Positions 46,269 through 54,922 of a stretch of DNA of 54,922 nucleotides are shown here, in pieces (within the stretch, counting starts at the first letter, position 1; each line of letters opens with the position of its first letter). Below the pieces are notes generated by a model, which saw only the letters and a list, made by a program, of their open reading frames with translations, searched no databases and was not told the origin of the DNA. Source of the stretch: Thecamonas trahens ATCC 50062 (lineage: Eukaryota; Apusozoa; Apusomonadida; Apusomonadidae). Where the stretch lies: contig NW_013657626.1 in assembly GCF_000142905.1 (NCBI RefSeq), positions 144,517-199,438 of the forward strand. Direction: 5' to 3'. The translations under genes were made by a program, and so were the position numbers.

Positions 46269-47960
46269 ATGATTTGCTGGAGCTGGAAGACCGGCTGGTG
46301 GGTGGTGGTGGCGGCGGTGGCGTTGGCGGCGTCCGTGGCTTTGGCTCAAGACGATGGCGGCCTCGTTGTGGATGACTTTGAAGCCGCAGGGGGCTTTGAC
46401 GACGATTCCGGTGGGATGAATGGACTAGGGATGTGGGCGGATGTTGCTGACTCGGAAGAGTACAACGACGAGCGGATGAGTGACGAAGATCACGCACTGT
46501 ATGAGTATGTGCTCCAGATGGCAAACGAGGCTGAGGCTATGACCGATGACGAGCTGATGGAGCACGATGAGGAGACGGCCGACATGTACATTGCGGCGGC
46601 GATTTCGGTGGCATCCCAGAAGGAGGATGGTGCAAGCAAGCTGTTTACCATTGCTTTGTTCACTGCATTTGTGGAGGAGGCCGACAAGTCCCGTGCCAAG
46701 TTGGGCGAGCTTGGCGAGTCCAGTCCGGACGACTGGCTCGATGGGGAGGAGAGCGACGGAAGCGACGAAAGCTACGACGACGGCGAGGACGACGAGGACG
46801 ACGAGGACGGGGACATGAAGGACGGCGATGACAACCGTTTTCCCGAGTTCGAGGCCGAGGTGGCAGCAGCGCTGAGCGACGCCGCGCCGAGGTCGGAGCT
46901 GGTGCCGGACGACTGGAAGATCGGGTTCTCATTTGTGCCTGCAGGGCACGATGTTTACGAGTCAACCCATGGCCCGCTCTCGGAGGCGGTTGCCCTCTGT
47001 GCGGCGTTGGACAAGTGCCAGGCGATCACCTTTGAGTTTGATCATGGCGCTGTGACCGAAAAGCTCCTCTCGCGGGCTGCCATCATCGCGCTGCGGACGC
47101 CGGTCTACCCGGTGAGCACCGAGCTGGTGGACGCACTCGGCGTCACACCTGAGACCGTAGTCCACGCCCACTACAAGGGCGCGGGATGCACCATCACACC
47201 GTACGCAGAGGGCTGGATCACGATGGTGAGCGGGGAGTGGGAGCGGCCAGGCGAGGGCGTGATGGCGGAAGACACCGAGGTGTACGCCCACATCTCGGTG
47301 GAGCAGGTCTTGCAGGAGCTTGCGGCGTCGGACGAGTTTGAGGCGACGCTGCTGCACTCGGATCCCGCGGTGGTGCTCCTGGAGGACTTTCTTTCGCCGT
47401 CTGAGGTGGCGCACCTGGTGAGCAAGGCTGAAGGCATCGGATTCTCGCGGTCGCTCACGCTCAACTATGACAACCCGAACAAGGAGCAGGCGTCCGATTA
47501 TCGGACGTCGGTCACGGCACACTGCGACGAAGATTGCACCGCCGACGAGGTGGTGGCTCGGGTACTGGCGCGGTGCGCACGAGCGACGCAGACGCATCTC
47601 AACAACTCGGAGCCGCTGCAGTTTACAAAGTACGACTTTGAGGGCTCCGAGTTCCGAGTCCACTCGGACTTTATCGAACGCCACCTCGAGTCGCCGTGCG
47701 GCGGACGGATCTTCACGATCTTCATATACCTGCTCGAGCCCGACGCCGGCGGGCACACCGAGTTCCCGGTCCTCGGCCTCTCGGTCCCGCCCAAGGCCGG
47801 CTCGGCGGTGGTTTGGGCCAACGTGCTGCCGGACGTCGACGCTGAGAACCCGCGGACTCACCACGCCGGCGGGCCGGTTGAGGCCGGCGTCAAAATGGGC
47901 GCCAACCTTTGGATCCACCGTGGCGACTTTCGCCTGGCCTACGAGCTCGGTCTCGGTTAG
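46269..47960 (+). CDS. Prolyl 4-hydroxylase-like Fe(II)/2-oxoglutarate dioxygenase with an acidic N-terminal region
   Basis: The protein has 563 aa. A signal peptide (WWVVVAAVALAASVALA) precedes an Asp/Glu-rich region up to about residue 200, including a DDGEDDEDDEDGD run. The C-terminal 210 residues form the P4H fold: VVLLEDFLSPSEVAHLVSKA, YRTSVTAHCDEDC, then the iron ligands His465 and Asp467 (FRVHSDF) and His532 (THHAGGPV), with Lys542 (GVKMGAN) positioned to bind 2-oxoglutarate. It probably hydroxylates prolines in secreted proteins in the ER lumen. The acidic region may bind Ca2+ or a basic partner (inference). The stop lies two bases from the stop of the convergent TEX9-like gene. Confidence 0.88.
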   Translation: MICWSWKTGWWVVVAAVALAASVALAQDDGGLVVDDFEAAGGFDDDSGGMNGLGMWADVADSEEYNDERMSDEDHALYEYVLQMANEAEAMTDDELMEHDEETADMYIAAAISVASQKEDGASKLFTIALFTAFVEEADKSRAKLGELGESSPDDWLDGEESDGSDESYDDGEDDEDDEDGDMKDGDDNRFPEFEAEVAAALSDAAPRSELVPDDWKIGFSFVPAGHDVYESTHGPLSEAVALCAALDKCQAITFEFDHGAVTEKLLSRAAIIALRTPVYPVSTELVDALGVTPETVVHAHYKGAGCTITPYAEGWITMVSGEWERPGEGVMAEDTEVYAHISVEQVLQELAASDEFEATLLHSDPAVVLLEDFLSPSEVAHLVSKAEGIGFSRSLTLNYDNPNKEQASDYRTSVTAHCDEDCTADEVVARVLARCARATQTHLNNSEPLQFTKYDFEGSEFRVHSDFIERHLESPCGGRIFTIFIYLLEPDAGGHTEFPVLGLSVPPKAGSAVVWANVLPDVDAENPRTHHAGGPVEAGVKMGANLWIHRGDFRLAYELGLG

Positions 47961-47962
47961 GC

Positions 47963-49006
47963 CTACGACTGCAGCTTGAGCTCGCCTAGCGCGAGCACGC
48001 GCGCAAACTCGTTCTCGGTAAACGACAGTGCCTTGGCGGCTTCGATATGCAGCTTCTGGCGCTTGAGTAGATCGATGAGCTTAACCTGCTTCTTAAAGGC
48101 AGCCAGGAGCTCGGTGCGCTGCTTGGAGAGCCGCTTGATGGACGCGTCGCGGTCGGCGAGCTCGCGGCGGAACTTGGCGGCGTCGTCGCGGGCGGCAGCC
48201 TGCGCCTCTGCCAGCTCCGCCTTGACCTTTTCCGCCTCTTCTAGCGCCCGATTGAGCCGGACGTCGGCCGATGTGGCCTTGCTCGCCCGTGCCCGCGAGT
48301 CGGCCACCGTCTTGTCGAGCTCGGACTGCAGCGAGCTGGCCTTGAGCGCGTGGGCGTGGGCCTTGCGACGCGCCTCCTCTGCCACCTTTTGCGCCTTTGT
48401 CGCCGCAGTCTTGAGCGCCTGCTCGGCACGAGCGGCGCGGCGGTTCTCGTCGAGCGCAGTCTTGAGTTCGGCTTCGGATTCGGCGAGCATGCGATCCTTG
48501 TCGGCCGACTCGGCCATGACGCTCTCCAGCCGCTGCTGCATCGCCTGCAGCTCACGGGTGAGGACCGAGACCTGGGCCATGGCAGCCGCGGCCGAGCCGG
48601 GCGAGCTCCCGCTGCTGGTCCGCGGGTGCGGCGACCCGCTGCTCTGCGGCGGCGACATGGCCAGCGAGTGCCTCATCGACGCAAGGGTCGACGACGCCGG
48701 TGATCCAGGCGTGGCAGTGGCAAACACGGCGCCGGTAGTCGGCCGAGCCGCCGTCCGCAGCGGCGTCCGACCCCGAGGCGGAGTAGCAGGCACAGTAAGC
48801 ACAGGCTGCTCCGGTGCCGCCTCCGGTGCCGCCATCGGAGCCTCGGGCTGGGGCAGCGGCTCCAAAGCCGGACCGGCCATCCGCTGAAAGTACGCCTCCT
48901 GCTCCTGCAGCACCTGCGCCGCATGGCTCTCGGCCCTGCTCTTGCGGGCGTCGAGTTGTTCATTCAGCTGCCGCAGCTTGCGCTCCCTCTCCAGAAGCCT
49001 GTCCAT
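47963..49006 (-). CDS. TEX9-like coiled-coil protein
   Basis: The protein has 347 aa from the ATG at 49006. The N-terminus (LLERERKLRQLNEQLDARK, then VLQEQEAYF) and the C-terminus (FKKQVKLIDLLKRQKLHIEAA, LSFTENEFARVL) match the two most conserved parts of the TEX9 family. Between them lie a Pro/Ala/Ser-rich linker (about 50-140) and a long coiled coil (about 145-320). TEX9 is found in flagellated eukaryotes and associates with centriolar satellites and ciliary functions in animals. A role near the basal body is therefore reasonable but inferred. The coding-strand leader is C-rich (CCCCACCCCTACACCA repeats). Confidence 0.75.
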   Translation of the reverse strand: MDRLLERERKLRQLNEQLDARKSRAESHAAQVLQEQEAYFQRMAGPALEPLPQPEAPMAAPEAAPEQPVLTVPATPPRGRTPLRTAARPTTGAVFATATPGSPASSTLASMRHSLAMSPPQSSGSPHPRTSSGSSPGSAAAAMAQVSVLTRELQAMQQRLESVMAESADKDRMLAESEAELKTALDENRRAARAEQALKTAATKAQKVAEEARRKAHAHALKASSLQSELDKTVADSRARASKATSADVRLNRALEEAEKVKAELAEAQAAARDDAAKFRRELADRDASIKRLSKQRTELLAAFKKQVKLIDLLKRQKLHIEAAKALSFTENEFARVLALGELKLQS

Positions 49007-49361
49007 CACGAAGGGGTGGGGAGGGGTGGGGTGGTGTAGGGGTGGGGTGGTGTAGGGGTGGGGTGGTGTAGGGGTGGGGTGGGGTGGGATAGGGGGCGGG
49101 GGGCAGTCAGTGGCGCCAAATCAGAGTCAGTCGTCCGGTGGCGGCGAATGAGCGGCGAGTGGTCGCTGGGTGGCGGCCGGTGGCGGTCAGGCAGGGTCGG
49201 GCCAAACACGCCAGGACACAGGAGAGGGAGGGGAGGGGGATGGCCCCCATTACGCACCACTGCTCTCTCTCTCTCTCTCTCTTTCTCTCTTTCTCTCTTT
49301 CCTCGTCCACCGTCCGCACACCCATACACACACCCCTCCCCATTCATTTAGGGCGCACGCC
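49007..49361. promoter_or_regulatory. Divergent spacer with a G-rich minisatellite and CT repeats
   Basis: 49011-49090 is a minisatellite of a unit close to GGGGTGGGGTGGTGTA, about 3-4 copies, with G-quadruplex potential. It is C-rich on the coding strand of the TEX9-like gene. 49262-49300 is a CT/CTTT repeat on the plus strand, followed by CA- and CCCT-rich sequence up to the ATG at 49362 of the TFIIIC gene. Confidence 0.5.
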
Positions 49362-52300
49362 ATGGATGCCCTCGTGGAGGCCTGTATCTCTGAGCTCGCA
49401 CTTTGCCCAGAGCCAGAGGTTCCGCTCCAGGCCCTGGTGAGCCGTGTCGGCGACCGCTGGCCGTACACTGCCGACGACGCCGTGGCATCGATCCTTGCTG
49501 CGCGGCTACAGGGCCATGCGCAGGTGGTGTGGCGAAAGGAGAGCGATGCGTATGCACTCGATCCGACTGTGCTGAAAGAGCTGCTCGGCCTGCCGCCGTC
49601 GGTCAAGCTCTCGGCGACCAAGAAGGCCGTCCTTGTGGCTGTCGCCAGGAGACGAGCCGCAGGCATCTCCGCCATCGAGCTCGCTCGTGTCTCAGGACTC
49701 ACCCCCAAGCAAATCTTCTACCAGATCAAGACACTCGCCGCCATGGGTGCCGTCGTCCGCGTACCCATCTTTGACTGCCCGTCGCCTGACGCGCCACCAG
49801 ATGCACGTATCCTCAACACCTCACTCATTGTGCTCGCAAAGTGCGCACCGGACTCGCTCGTCGACCTCCACAGCCCGCAGGCTGGCATTGTTGTCCACGA
49901 CGTTCTCTACGACGTTGGATGCGAGGTTCTTCACCGCACCGAGAACAGCATCATGCCGCAGAAGCAGGTCATCGGCGCCATCACAGACTCGCTCGCCCAC
50001 CACGTCACGCTCTCGACCCGCACCAAACGCGAAATCATCGCACGTATGGCCGAGGCCGGCTACATCACCCGGTTCCTGGCGCGTGTCGTCAACACAGCCG
50101 ATGCGGCGTCAGACTCGGGATCAGACTCGGGAGCCAATGACGACGACGCCGCCGCAAGCGGTGGTGGTCCTGGCAGCAACAGGGGCTCCGCCAGTTCGGC
50201 CCACTCGCAGTTGCCCGCAAGGTGGCGGCCGTGTGTGCAGCTGGTGCGCCGGCCAGACCTGTCGCTGGCGGCGGCGCTGGCGAGGGATGCGGCAGCACGC
50301 GACTCGAGCGCTGCTGGTGGCGACGACGAAAACAGCAACAGCGACAACGATGCTATCGGCTCCGACAACGAGGGCGGCGCTGAGGGCGTCGAGAGTGCAC
50401 CTCTCGCTCAAGCTACCGATCTCGTCACCCTCGACGTTCCCATTCTCGAGGCCATGTTTCGGTACATCCAGAAGGCCGGGACCGATGGCGTGCTGCGGAC
50501 CGACCTCCGGCAGTTTGCGGCCGGCAACCACCGCCGAGAAGACAAGTACTTTGCGGTCCTCCGTGAGCAATACGGAGTGGTTGCCGTCTCAGTCTTTGCC
50601 GGGCGCAAGCACCACCTGCGGGTCTTTGCCTCGGCAGACGTCGAGGCTGCCGCCGTCGCCTCGATGGACATTGCTGACCAGCTTCTTGAAGGTCGCAGCG
50701 ACCCGAACGAGGGCAAGGCCTTCCACACCTACGGAGAGGCACAGCTGCTGCTCGAGGCGGCGCCGGTCCGCGCCGATGATCGTGCCGAACGGCCGGGCCA
50801 CGTCTTCCTCCAGCGGCAGGCTGCCGTCATCGAGTGGCTGCAGCAGACGCCGATTGTGGCCCGCGGCGACAGCGAGTTCCGTGCTCGGCTCTCGGCGCTC
50901 GGCCTTGGAAGCTCGAGCATGATTGCACAGCGGACTATCAAGCTCCTGCTCACTGACCTGGCCTCGCGTGGCCTTATCCGCCTAGGCGTTCTTCGCTGGC
51001 CACTCACCAGCTCATCTGGCCTCGGCTGGCGGAATGTCGGCGTCGCTGTCGCGCCAGACGCCGACTTGGAGAGCCCAGACTTTGCCGGTGCTGTCGAAGC
51101 TGTGGTTTCCAGCGTTCAGAGCTTCTCTAGTGTCCGACAGGCCGCCAAAGACGGCGAGCTTCCGCGACGGCACGACGTCATTGTCGACGCAGGACAGGGC
51201 ATCATCCGGTCGGCGGACATTCGTCGTATCCGGGCCCTGATGTTCAAGCGAAGCTCGGTTCTTCGCCGTGAGCTCACCGCGCTTGCATACGGCTGGGTGG
51301 CCGACACCGAACTGAGGGCGTGGATGCTGTGTGCCAAGTTGGTAGCGGCAGCCGACAGAGCGGGCTCGCCAGGCACTGTCAACTGGCGCGAGGCCGTCGA
51401 GGAGCTCACAGTCCTCCAGTTCCTGCAGCTCTTCCCGCAGCCGCGCCCACTGGCGGGCCTGGTCGGGGTTCTCTGCAAGGCGCCGGATGCGCCGCGGCTT
51501 GTCGCCGACCTTCCGCTCGCGCTGCGGCTCGAGATGGGCGTCGACAAAAAGGTTGAAGCTCACGGCAGCGCACTCATTCACGTCCTCGAGCGCTCTGGGC
51601 ACGTATCGTATGCGGGTGACAAAGGCCAGGACCTCATCCAGCTCACGCCCGAAGCGAAAACCGAGGCCAACGCCCGGATCCACGCTCTGCGCAAGTGGGT
51701 CGGCTCGGCACAGCTCGACTCGGCGCGCAAGTCGTTCCGCGACACGCTCGAGCAGTGCCTCTCGACCGGCCTCGAGACTGCCACTGTCGACACGGTTGTT
51801 TTCGGCTCTGTCACGCCACCCACCCGATGATTGTCGACTCGGTGGCAGTCATGTCGTGGCTCCGCATCAAGCTGCGGACCCGCGCCATCCGGCTCGGCCT
51901 CGACAAGCTACCGTGGGTGGCGCCTATGTCGTGGCAGGAGCTCGTGCGGCTCAAGCTGCGGACCATTGACCCGACCGATCCCGCCTCACTCAAGGCAGCT
52001 GCCACATTCCGCCCGTCGCGGGTCGGCCGCGAGCGCGACATTGCCGCCAACGACGCCGCGGCGCTGGCCGAGCGCGGTCTGCCGAGCGGAAAGAAGAGAA
52101 AGAAGCGACGCGGTCGCCGCGGCAAGCGCAAGGCGAAGCGTAGGGGCCGCAGGAGGGCAAAGCGGAAGCGAAGGAAGAGCGACGTAGACCACAGAGCCGC
52201 TGCCCACTTTCCGGGCCTGGGTGCGGTCGAAGTCGACCCGCTCTGGGCCCACCCCATCCAATCGCTCGGTGGCCTGCTGACAAGCGCCCAGCGGCGGGCG

Positions 52301-53905
52301 GCGGTCGCGCTCTATGTTGGCATGACCATGGTTCTCGACTCGTTTAGCTGGTCTCTCTTTCTGGAGCTTGTCGCTCACCACGGCGGTGACGCGATGGTGA
52401 GCGCCATCAACTCGCTCTCGATCTTTGAGCTGCGGCGCTGGATGGCGCTCGAGCTGACGATGCAAGACCAGGGCGTTCACTCGATCACCGGCGTGGAAGC
52501 CGACGCGCTTGATCGCAGACTTGGTCTCTCTACTCAATGCGAGCCTGGCCACTGGCCGCTGTGGGTTCTGACCATGTCGGAGCGACTGGCGGACGAGCTG
52601 CCTTTGCAGTCGGCGGTGATGGAGTGGCAGACCGGGACCGAAGCCAACATGCCAACGGTGGGCGAGATGCTGACGCGTGTTCCGGAGCAACTCACCTCGC
52701 TGTGGACTGCGTCGGTCGAGGTGGTGAGGGCAGTCATCCACGCCATGGTCGAGAGCGCCGCCGCCGCGCCGGACGTCGAGCGCGAGGCGCGCCTGGATCT
52801 GGGCCGAGGCGAGCAGTTTGACGAGCTCAAGACAAAGATTGTCCGCGATCTTGGTCGTGACAAGGTAGGCGCTGCACTGAACCACCTGGTTTTCATGGAG
52901 GGATATGTCGGTGTCGAGCAAGGCGTGGACGCCAGTGGCGTTGACCTTTTGGACCACCTGTTTGTCGACGGCAAGTGTGGCCTGGTCTACGCACGGACGG
53001 TGCAGAGCCAACCGTTTGGCGTCGACTCGAGCTTTTACTTGTTTGCCGGTGCATGGCAGCAGACACTGGCAACGCTGCGTGCACCGAGCGGGGCGAACAG
53101 CATCGAGCTGGTGTCTGAGGATGTACGCGCCGGTGAGCTCTGTGCTGTTGTGGAGGGCGTCATCGAAGGCGAGGTCAAGGTTGAGGTCGACACCTCGCGG
53201 ATCCCACCTAACACGGTGCCGGACGGGGTGACCGCGAGTGTAGAGGTCCGGGTGTGGTCGGGCGAGGCGGGCCAGTCCGGCGGTCTGCCGCGGCCATCAC
53301 CGACCGGCCTTGCGCTGGTCTACGGCTCGGCATCTGCCGACGGCGCCGGCGCAGGCTTTGCTCAGCTGCTGCGGGCCAAGATGACCGAGCGGCGTGCAGA
53401 GCACGCAACAGGCACGAGGCGGACCTGGCCGCCCCACATGCTGGAAGCATCGACGGTACCCAAACATGCCTGGGACGCGCTAGCTGACGCGCTGGTGGCC
53501 TCACCGGTCGCGCTCTCGTTCGAGACTGCGCTGGTGGGTACAGCAGCCGTCGAGCCGGAGCTCAACTTTGCGCAGGCAGTCGACGCGCTGGAGCGACTCG
53601 GTGAGACGACCCGGGTCATCATGCACGCCGACCTGTTGTTGGTGGCAGGAAGCCGGGCCGAGACGCAGGCGACGGGTGATGTGCTTGCGCCGCGGGTTGA
53701 GGACAGGCAACGGCTGCACTCGATCGTGCGGGCGCGGCCGCATATCGAGCTGCATGAACTGGCCAGGATCGCGACGCCTGTGTCTGCGGTGCCCGGCGTA
53801 TGCATCGGATGGATTCACGCGCTGCTCGTCGACGGCACGCTCACCGCCCATGTTGCGGGCGAGCAGGTGTACCTCTTTGCGCCATCGCTTCAACCGCTGG
53901 GATGA
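49362..53905 (+). CDS. GTF3C1: TFIIIC large (B-block binding) subunit, GTF3C1/Tfc3-like, interrupted by one frameshift
   Basis: The first frame (49362-51830, 822 aa) starts MDALVEACISELAL, has a winged-helix B-block domain (GISAIELARVSGLTPKQIFY, then LAAMGAVVRVPI and NTSLIVLAKC), acidic linkers, and two further winged-helix-like modules near 365-445 and 470-560. The second frame (continuing from about 51827 to 53905) carries SWLRIKLRTRAIRLGL, a long basic block (KKRKKRRGRRGKRKAKRRGRR) and a C-terminal winged-helix-like end (LHSIVRARPHIELHELARIA...VYLFAP), as in GTF3C1. One missing C in CCCACCC at 51819-51825 joins the two into about 1514 aa, between yeast Tfc3 (1160) and human GTF3C1 (2109). 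The product binds the B box of tRNA genes and recruits TFIIIB for Pol III. Confidence 0.72.
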
Positions 53906-53995
53906 GGCCCCCGCACCCCGGGTTGTGCAGTCCGGAGCGAGCGGAGGTGGGCCAGGCGCTCGCGAGCATGCGGTGTGAGGCCGACCCGCGATCGA

Positions 53996-54421
53996 TTACC
54001 AGGCACCGTATACTCGTCGAGCGACGGCAGTCGCCGCGCCGGTGAGGCTGATCGACGAACTGCAGGCGGGAGCGCAGCTCTCTGCCTCGATGCCGGCTTG
54101 GGGGCGCTGCGGCCCGCCGCCGTCGCGGAATAACTGATATTGAACCAATCTTGGAATCAGTGTGAGCTCGGGAGCGTCGAGGTGCAGGCGGCGGCGGCAG
54201 GGCGCTCGAGAGCAGCTGCGGCCGCAGCTGTCTGTTGAACATGGCGTTGTACGCCTCGGTTGAGCGGCGGGCGGCGCGATCAGGCAGGTGGTGGGCGGCG
54301 CGCTCAGGACGGCGGCGACCTCGCGAGATGCCAAACGAGACCGATTTGCGAGCGACAGCAGCAGTAGCATGACCATTGGTGTGGCGGCCTTGATGGTGGT
54401 TGGAAGCTGTGCTCTGGCCAT
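53996..54421 (-). CDS. Possible small secreted or membrane protein, unknown
   Basis: A 141-aa ORF from the ATG at 54421. It begins MARAQLPTTIKAATPMVML and runs on into LLLSLANRSR, which could be a signal peptide or anchor. The C-terminal half (DAPELTLIPRLVQYQLF, then CAPACSSSISLTGAATAVA) has fair codon bias, while the middle is Arg/Cys-rich and looks like a non-coding frame. It may be a real short gene with an indel or a chance ORF. Confidence 0.25.
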   Translation of the reverse strand: MARAQLPTTIKAATPMVMLLLLSLANRSRLASREVAAVLSAPPTTCLIAPPAAQPRRTTPCSTDSCGRSCSRAPCRRRLHLDAPELTLIPRLVQYQLFRDGGGPQRPQAGIEAESCAPACSSSISLTGAATAVARRVYGAW

Positions 54422-54521
54422 GTCGACGGAGTAGAGGATGGATGGGCGGCGGCGGCGGCGTGCGGCGTGTGCGAGTGGCGTGCAGGTGCCGGGCAAATGC
54501 GGGTGAGAGCTGTGTCGCGGA

Positions 54522-54870
54522 CGAAGGAGATGGAGAACGAGAGGGAGAAGGTGAAGGAGAGGAAGAGGGAGAGAAAGAGGGAGAGGGAGAGGGAGAGGGA
54601 TGGTGGGAGTGGTGGGCGAGTGGGGAGGGTGGCGGGGGCTGGTACGGGTGGGGTAGCCAGGCAGAGGGAGGGGAGACCCTGGCCAGGTACGCCCGCCACC
54701 CGTCCGTGCCGAGTGGGGTGATGATGGCGGGCGGGGGTGGTGGAGGTGGGGTGGGGGTGGTGGGGGTGGGGATGGGAGTGGGGTGGTGGGGGTGGGGGTG
54801 GGGGGTGGGTGGTGCAGACTGGTGGTGGTGGGAGGTGGGGTGGCTGGTTGGTTGGTTGGTTGGTGGCGCC
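54522..54870. repeat. Purine repeat, GGTGGGG repeats and a GGTT repeat
   Basis: 54522-54600 is a GAGAGG/GAAGGAGA purine tract. 54720-54840 is dominated by GGTGGGG-type units, and 54843-54862 is GGTT repeated five times. On the minus strand this is C- and pyrimidine-rich, in a position similar to the leaders before other minus-strand genes, here 100-450 bases upstream of the weak ORF at 54421. It is not a telomere repeat. Confidence 0.8.
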
Positions 54871-54922
54871 CGGTGCGGCGCAGCGGCCGCGTGTGGGTGC
54901 GGCTGTCATGACAGGCGATGGG

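Larger units (their letters stand above)
53906..54922. other. About 1 kb with little or no coding content
   Basis: 53906-54500 has one weak minus-strand ORF, listed separately. Beyond 54500 it is simple-sequence DNA. No tRNA or other RNA gene was recognised. Confidence 0.5.

Noticed and set aside
51827-51830. ATGA stop/start overlap suggesting an operon-like pair
   Set aside because: The two frames together make one TFIIIC subunit, and the junction lies in a C-run like the other frameshifts, so a missing base is more likely than two coupled genes.
54843-54862. GGTT repeat as a telomere
   Set aside because: Only five units, not a known telomeric motif, and flanked by other simple repeats within the scaffold.
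1-54922. CRISPR arrays, insertion sequences, tRNA or rRNA genes
   Set aside because: No regularly spaced repeats with unique spacers, no transposase-like protein, no cloverleaf or rRNA sequence was recognised by eye; a covariance-model scan would be needed to exclude small RNAs.

Overview
The window looks like nuclear DNA from a GC-rich, free-living protist. Eukaryote-specific proteins are spread across it: the proteasome scaffold ECM29, a TFIIIC B-block subunit, SNAPC3, a TEX9-like coiled-coil protein and nuclear-encoded NDUFV2. Most genes are single long ORFs with strong G/C third-position bias. Introns are few, but good polypyrimidine-CAG or TAG acceptors are visible at 24681, 25030 and 44405. 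The very large FG-GAP surface proteins, the GC content and the 100-N scaffold gaps would fit an apusomonad such as Thecamonas. That is inference from style, not an identification.

Layout. 0.1-5.7 kb (+): an FG-GAP repeat membrane protein and a polytopic membrane protein. 5.7-10.9 kb (-): a 1741-aa helical-repeat protein. 11.3-13.8 kb: a low-complexity protein (+) and an F-box/WD40-like protein (-) that overlap tail to tail. 13.9-14.8 kb: gap 1 and a broken minus-strand gene. 14.8-17.9 kb (-): a kinase-like protein with a long heptad array. 17.9-19.1 kb: mostly empty, then a 93-aa gene (-). 19.4-22.1 kb (+): a doublecortin-like protein. 22.3-23.2 kb (-): a broken HMG-box-like gene. 23.3-25.4 kb: an amino-acid transporter (-) and NDUFV2 (+), both losing their 5' exons in gap 2. 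25.4-30.7 kb: a NADPH-oxidase-type reductase (-), SNAPC3 (+) and a two-TM protein (-). 31.0-32.2 kb (+): an Mdm31/32-like mitochondrial protein. 32.2-37.6 kb (-): ECM29. 37.8-44.4 kb (-): a second giant FG-GAP/beta-helix/GCC2-GCC3 receptor-like protein, entering gap 3. 44.8-49.0 kb: a MEST-like hydrolase (-), a prolyl 4-hydroxylase (+) and a TEX9-like protein (-). 49.4-53.9 kb (+): the TFIIIC large subunit. 53.9-54.9 kb: simple repeats with at most one weak ORF.

The genes do not form a pathway. What unites the window is its architecture. Genes mostly alternate strand, convergent neighbours abut or overlap, and G-poor C/pyrimidine/CA leaders lie on the coding strand just upstream of most start codons. 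All three gaps lie beside poly-G/C tracts and remove gene 5' ends. Four genes (ECM29, the second FG-GAP protein, the TFIIIC subunit and probably the two-TM protein) are broken by what looks like one missing base in a short C/G run. All four breaks have the same polarity, which points to homopolymer under-calling unless RNA evidence shows otherwise.
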